From Actinomycetes bacterium (GTDB taxonomy: Bacteria; Actinomycetota; Actinomycetes; Streptosporangiales; Streptosporangiaceae), in assembly GCA_025964575.1 (NCBI GenBank), contig JAOPYO010000008.1, forward strand, positions 1 to 36,019: a stretch of 36,019 nucleotides of DNA, read 5' to 3'. The translations under genes were made by a program, and so were the position numbers. The first letter of the stretch is position 1. Every line of letters starts with the position of its first letter. The notes beneath the pieces are model-generated. The model saw only the letters and a program-made list of their open reading frames with translations, made no database searches and had not been told where the DNA came from. This document shows positions 32,757 through 36,019 of the stretch, piece after piece.

Positions 32757-33764
32757 ATGGCCCATCACAGCGTGTCCCTCGATGGCATACCGGTGGCCGG
32801 CATCGCGGACCGGACGCTGGTCCACCCAGCAGATCGTCCTACCCAACTGCCCGCGGGCCACACCAACGCCGTCGGCCTCACCCTCGGGCTGATCGGTGAC
32901 GAGTGGAACCTGCTGATCATGCGGTACGCGGTGCTGGGCGCCCGGAGATACAGCGACTGGCGCAAGGCACTGCCCATCTCGCACGCCGTCCTCACCCGGC
33001 GCCTCGCCCTGCTCACCGAGATGGCGATCTTCGAGCGGGTGGAGTACCAGGAGCGAGCCCGGCGGTTCGAATACCGGCTGACCAAACGCGGACGCGACCT
33101 CTGGCCGGTCCTGCTGACCATCTGGGCCTGGGAGTCGGTGTGGGTCCCCGAGCACGTCGAGTCGCTGCCCCGGATGGTGCACCGCCGCTGTGGCCAGGAG
33201 TTCCTGCCCGTGTTCGGATGTGCCGCGTGCGGTCAGGCCGCACGCCCTCGAGACGTCACCGGCGGTTTCGGACCGAGCGGCACGTGGGAGCGCTCGGCGC
33301 CCGCCGCCACGACCCGGCGCAGGTCGAACACGTCCGTCGAGGGACAGGCGGGCATGTTCCCGCAGACGATGGCGCTGGTCGGCAACCGCTGGTCGGCGGC
33401 TCTGCTCGGTGCGGCCTTTCTGGGGTCGCACCGCTTCGGGGAGTTCGAGCAGCGTCTCGGCGCACCGCCGACGATCATCGCTGACCGGCTGCGCGTCTTC
33501 TGCGAGCTGGGGGTCTTCGAGCAGGAGCCCAGCGCGGAACGACCCGATTGGCTCAGCTATCACCTGACCGAGAAGGGCCATGCGTTCTTCCCGGTCGTCA
33601 TGACCGCCATCGACTGGGGGCAACGCTGGTTCCGGGCGGCCGAAGGGCCCGCGCTGTTCTACACCCACCGTGCCTGCGGCAAGGACTTCCAGGTTCAGCT
33701 CACGTGTGACGGCTGTGCGGTTCCGCTGCGCGGCAATGAGGTGCTCGTCGAACGCGGCACCTGA
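32757..33764 (+). CDS. Tandem HxlR-type winged-helix regulator with two zinc-like clusters
   Basis: 335 residues from ATG 32757, after AAAGG. Two HxlR winged helices are fused in one chain: domain 1 about 38-125 (LGLIGDEWNLLIMRYAVLGARRYSDW, split across ALPISHAVLTRRL) and domain 2 about 203-290 (ALVGNRWSAALLGAAFLG; RFGEFEQRLG). Each is followed by an identical H-x2-C-x9-C-x2-C cluster: His142/Cys145/Cys155/Cys158 and His304/Cys307/Cys317/Cys320, probably binding zinc. HxlR proteins normally dimerise; this chain may be a built-in dimer. It follows the carotenoid oxygenase gene by 14 bp and may control it in response to a carotenoid-like or aromatic compound, which is inference. Confidence 0.88.
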   Translation: MAHHSVSLDGIPVAGIADRTLVHPADRPTQLPAGHTNAVGLTLGLIGDEWNLLIMRYAVLGARRYSDWRKALPISHAVLTRRLALLTEMAIFERVEYQERARRFEYRLTKRGRDLWPVLLTIWAWESVWVPEHVESLPRMVHRRCGQEFLPVFGCAACGQAARPRDVTGGFGPSGTWERSAPAATTRRRSNTSVEGQAGMFPQTMALVGNRWSAALLGAAFLGSHRFGEFEQRLGAPPTIIADRLRVFCELGVFEQEPSAERPDWLSYHLTEKGHAFFPVVMTAIDWGQRWFRAAEGPALFYTHRACGKDFQVQLTCDGCAVPLRGNEVLVERGT

Positions 33765-33948
33765 CGATCGACCCCGCCGTAGGGAAAAAGATCTCCCGCG
33801 CGCCACACCCCGACGCGCCGCCGTGACCGGTGACGGGCGGGCCATCACCGTTCCGGTCGGTGACGGTTCCTGAAGCCACCGCGACCACACCCTCCCGCAA
33901 AAAGGGCTGTCTCCGCCGCCGGGGGCGCTCGGCGAGTAAGCTGCACGG

Positions 33949-34389
33949 GTGCTTGATCATGGTGAGGACGCGCGGCCGGCTCGCGGCGCGGTCCGGGAAA
34001 TCTATACCCCCGAGCGGGCGGCGACCCTTGAGTACTCTCCGGATCTGGACGGGCTCGCAGATCCCGGCGAGATCGTCTGGGCCTGGGTGCCCTACGAGGA
34101 GGATCCAGACCGCGGGAAGGACCGGCCGCTGCTGGTCGTCGGCCGTCATGGGCGCAGGCTGCTGGCCCTGATGCTGTCCAGCCGCGATCACGGCGACTCG
34201 GATGATTGGCTGGCGCTCGGCTCCGGTGACTGGGATCGCGAGGAGCGCTCTTCCTCCGTGCGGCTGGACCGCGTCTTCGCACTGGACGAGGACGACATCC
34301 GCCGCGAAGGCTCGGTGCTCGACCCGAAGCGGTTCGCGCACGTCGCGGCCGTCCTCATGCGGTTGCATGGCTGGAAGGCCACCAAATAG
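33949..34389 (+). CDS. PemK/MazF-family toxin-like protein
   Basis: 146 residues from GTG 33949, with a weak ribosome site. After an N-terminal stretch of about 38 residues the MazF core begins: PGEIVWAWVPYEEDPDRGKD, RPLLVVGRHG, LLALMLSSRDHGD and SSVRLDRVFALDEDDI. These correspond to the beta-barrel of MazF endoribonucleases with the conserved RP-L-V turn. No antitoxin gene lies directly upstream (33765-33948 has no convincing ORF) or downstream, so it is an orphan, as similar actinomycete proteins often are. RNase activity is inferred only from the family. Confidence 0.85.
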   Translation: MLDHGEDARPARGAVREIYTPERAATLEYSPDLDGLADPGEIVWAWVPYEEDPDRGKDRPLLVVGRHGRRLLALMLSSRDHGDSDDWLALGSGDWDREERSSSVRLDRVFALDEDDIRREGSVLDPKRFAHVAAVLMRLHGWKATK

Positions 34390-34396
34390 TCGTGGG

Positions 34397-34465
34397 CTCC
34401 GGTATCAGATCGGCGAGCTTGCGGACGTGATGGACCTCCCATCTCTGGGTATCTCCACCGAACGC
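34397..34465 (-). pseudogene. Fragment resembling a group II intron maturase HNH tail
   Basis: The minus strand reads GDTQRWEVHHVRKLADL, very close to the C-x2-C-G-x-T-x3-EVHHVRKLADL segment at the C-terminal HNH domain of group II intron reverse transcriptase/maturases. No RT domain, no cysteine pair and no intron ends are found around it. Flanked by the MazF-like gene and a small ORF. Likely a residue of a lost intron, but the match is only about 17 residues. Confidence 0.4.
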
Positions 34466-34496
34466 GATCACAGCGTTGACCAGGAGGGATAGGGGC

Positions 34497-34595
34497 ATGG
34501 CCGCTCCGCCCGCCACTACCGGCCTGGCCAACTCACGATCATGGGCACTCTACGTCGTTGACCGACGCGTCCGGCAGGGCGGCGCCGGAGGCTGA
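34497..34595 (+). CDS. Possible 32-aa ORF with strong ribosome site
   Basis: ATG 34497 lies eight bases after AGGAGGG (34482-34488). The 32 codons encode MAAPPATTGLANSRSWALYV and an Arg/Gly-rich end (VDRRVRQGGAGG). No membrane segment or family. It could be a leader for the HD-domain gene 43 bp downstream, or chance. Listed because the ribosome site is among the best in the window. Confidence 0.3.
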   Translation: MAAPPATTGLANSRSWALYVVDRRVRQGGAGG

Positions 34596-34638
34596 CACTT
34601 CGCCACCGGGGGTGCTCGCCGACACAGGGAGCCGTCTC

Positions 34639-35286
34639 ATGTCAGACCTCGGATCACACGCCGCGGGAGTGGTCGTACCCGACACCCAGCTGGCCGCGGA
34701 GGCCACGGAGCTGGTGCGCGAGGCCACCACCGATCTCATCTATCACCACTCCCGCAGGGTCTATTGGTTCGGCAGCCTGCAGGCCCGCAACCGCGGCCTG
34801 AGCTTCGATCCGGAACTCCTCTATATCGGGGCGATGTTCCATGACCTCGGCCTGAATGAGCAGTTCCGCGGCAGCAGACGGCGCTTCGAGGTGGACAGCG
34901 CCGACGAGGCCCGTCGCTTCCTGCAGAGCCGGGGGGTGCCCGAGGACAGCATCCGCAGAGTGTGGACGGCCATCGCCCTGCACACCACCCCCGGCATCCC
35001 GGAGTTCATGGAGCCCGAGGTCGCCCTGGTCACCGCGGGGGTGGAGTACGACGTGCTGGGCATCGGCTACCACGACATCAGCGACGCCGACCGTGCCGAG
35101 ATCACCGCCCTGCACCCCCGTCCGGACTTCAAGCGCCGCATCCTTGAGGCCTTCACCGAAGGCATCGCTCCCAAGCCCGAGACCACCTTCGGCAACGTCA
35201 AGGCCGACGTCCTGGAGCGCTTCGCGCCCGGGTACGAACGCGGCAACTTCGTGGACACCATTCTGAACTCCCCCTGGCCCGTGTAG
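34639..35286 (+). CDS. HD-domain metal-dependent hydrolase
   Basis: 215 residues from ATG 34639, with GGGAG about seven bases upstream. The HD metal-binding pattern is complete: His36/His37 (IYHHSRRVYWFG), His68-Asp69 (MFHDLGLNEQF), His115 (ALHTTPGIPEF) and probably Asp138 (EYDVLGIG). Order and spacing recall the cyanamide hydratase/HD-domain small-molecule hydrolases, with TTPGIPE matching that branch. No ppGpp synthetase or nuclease domain is attached. The substrate is unknown. The upstream neighbour is the small ORF, and a decayed Lrp gene follows. Confidence 0.88.
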   Translation: MSDLGSHAAGVVVPDTQLAAEATELVREATTDLIYHHSRRVYWFGSLQARNRGLSFDPELLYIGAMFHDLGLNEQFRGSRRRFEVDSADEARRFLQSRGVPEDSIRRVWTAIALHTTPGIPEFMEPEVALVTAGVEYDVLGIGYHDISDADRAEITALHPRPDFKRRILEAFTEGIAPKPETTFGNVKADVLERFAPGYERGNFVDTILNSPWPV

Positions 35287-35350
35287 GCCTTCACCGAGCG
35301 GCAGTTCCTCGCGCTCAGTGACGCATGGTGCGGCATGGTACGGAGCCATT

Positions 35351-35625
35351 GATCCACGTCGGCTCGGGCTCCACGTGGACGCGAACCTGTGGCTGCAGGT
35401 GGCACCCGGTCGGCTCGACAGCGTGGGCCGCACCCTCGCCGCGCACCCGGCCGTGCACGGCGCACTGGCGACCACCGGCCCCGCCAACCTCTAGGTCGCC
35501 ATCTCGGTCCGCGACCTCTACTAGTTCATTGCCCGCAGCCTCGCCGACCTCCACGTCCAGGGATCGACACCGTTCTCGTCGGCCGGGTCGTCAAGCGACC
35601 CGGCGCCGGCTCCCGCACGAAGTGA
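35351..35625 (+). pseudogene. Decayed Lrp/AsnC-family regulator (C-terminal part)
   Basis: The + strand reads DPRRLGLHVDANLWLQVAPG, then RLDSVGRTLAAHPAVHGALA and TTGPANL, exactly the start of an AsnC effector-binding domain. It is broken by TAG after TTGPANL and by TAG after VRDLY, then by a frameshift near 35560, after which the usual ending reappears as GIDTVLVGRVVKRPGAG. The N-terminal helix-turn-helix is absent upstream. Two stops, a frameshift and a missing DNA-binding domain make it clearly non-functional. Confidence 0.85.
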
Positions 35626-35728
35626 TCCCCCGGACAGGACAGTGGCGCTGCGCTGCCCGAGTTGCCCGCAGCTGAAGATATCGATCATGTGTTCGGTTTT
35701 TGTCGGTGGGTGTTGTTAGCGTTACGGT

Positions 35729-36019
35729 ATGTGGTCGGCCGGGGGTCTGCGGGGTGCCTCTACCGGTGAGTTGGTGGAGGGGGTGTGCGCTGCGTTGGGT
35801 GAGCTGGCCGTCCGGCAGGCCCCGGAGTCGGCTGCCGGGTGTCTGGAGCTGGCCGGGCGGTTGGGTATGGGTCTGGATCTGGGTGAGGCTGCGCTGGCGG
35901 TTCTGCTGGGGGTGGCGGACCGGGCGGGGCAGGCCTCGGCGGAGCAGTACGCGGGGACCAAGGGCTGGTTGCGGGTGGTGTTGGGCATGCGTGGTGGGCG
36001 GGCTGAGGAGCGGCTGACG
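35729..36019 (+). CDS. DUF222 (13E12-type) protein, N-terminal part, runs off the window
   Basis: 97 codons from ATG 35729 with no stop before the window end. The sequence opens helical (GELVEGVCAALGELAVRQAP) and reaches GTKGWLRVVLGMRGGRAEERL, the hallmark of the N-terminal DUF222 domain of 13E12-repeat proteins, which usually end in an HNH nuclease domain (outside the window). Codon use differs from the rest: many GGT and TTG codons where neighbours use GGC and CTG, as is common for this mobile-associated family. No ribosome site is visible; it may be leaderless. Confidence 0.85.
   Translation, partial: MWSAGGLRGASTGELVEGVCAALGELAVRQAPESAAGCLELAGRLGMGLDLGEAALAVLLGVADRAGQASAEQYAGTKGWLRVVLGMRGGRAEERLT

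Noticed and set aside
33820..33890. Stem-loop or antitoxin gene upstream of the MazF-like gene
   Set aside because: The GGTGACGG-type inverted and direct repeats are imperfect and no frame there has a start with a ribosome site.
1..36019. A secondary-metabolite gene cluster (sulfotransferase, dehydrogenases, carotenoid oxygenase, exporters, methyltransferase)
   Set aside because: No backbone enzyme (PKS, NRPS, terpene synthase, lanthipeptide synthetase) and the candidate tailoring genes are scattered on both strands with unrelated genes between.
1..36019. CRISPR arrays, tRNA or rRNA genes
   Set aside because: No regularly spaced repeats and no cloverleaf or rRNA-like stretch seen on reading both strands.

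Overview
The window is about 36 kb of very GC-rich chromosomal DNA from a filamentous actinomycete. Signs of this are the DUF574 methyltransferase, a WhiJ-type XRE/DUF397/ATP-binding cluster, a MocR/YczE pair, MMPL and GH15 genes, and a DUF222 (13E12-type) gene at the right edge. Streptosporangiales (Streptosporangiaceae or Thermomonosporaceae) is my best guess, but no rRNA or other taxonomic marker is present. I see no tRNA, rRNA, CRISPR array, complete insertion sequence or prophage.

Left part (1-7.7 kb, all +): a 70-aa HTH protein, a crotonase-fold enzyme, a fused ABC exporter, a secreted protein of unknown function, a lipoprotein built from two copies of one two-cysteine module, and two zinc alcohol dehydrogenases separated by a gene-poor 0.5 kb and a 43-aa membrane peptide.

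Middle (7.7-22 kb): a sulfotransferase; a sirtuin gene wrecked by an internal deletion; a 33-aa ORF translationally coupled to an uncharacterised 299-aa protein; a GH15 glucoamylase/trehalase-like enzyme; a CBS-domain protein; a divergent MocR regulator and YczE membrane protein; a Tat-exported PhoD-like phosphatase; a DUF574 methyltransferase; FdhD; a ferritin-like metal hydrolase; a TRIC-type channel; and a double-DUF427 protein. A perfect 27-bp inverted repeat lies between the phosphatase and the methyltransferase.

Right part (22-36 kb): an XRE regulator overlapping a DUF397 gene whose N-terminal motif is triplicated, divergent from an anti-sigma-like ATPase. The C-terminal 200 bp of that ATPase gene reappear 2.2 kb downstream as a broken copy, on the far side of a quinone-oxidoreductase/GlxA-type AraC pair. 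Next come a flavoprotein, an MMPL transporter below a histidine kinase/response regulator pair, two tiny overlapping membrane-protein genes, a 5'-truncated carotenoid oxygenase followed by a tandem HxlR regulator, an orphan MazF-like toxin, an HD-domain hydrolase, and several decayed fragments (group II maturase HNH tail, Lrp/AsnC). The window ends inside a DUF222 gene with different codon use.

I see no single large new system. The best leads are the internally repeated small proteins (DUF397 x3, lipoprotein x2, HxlR x2), the truncated carotenoid oxygenase/HxlR pair, the repeated ATPase C-terminal domain, and the long perfect hairpin. Functions come from motif recognition by eye; no database search was run.
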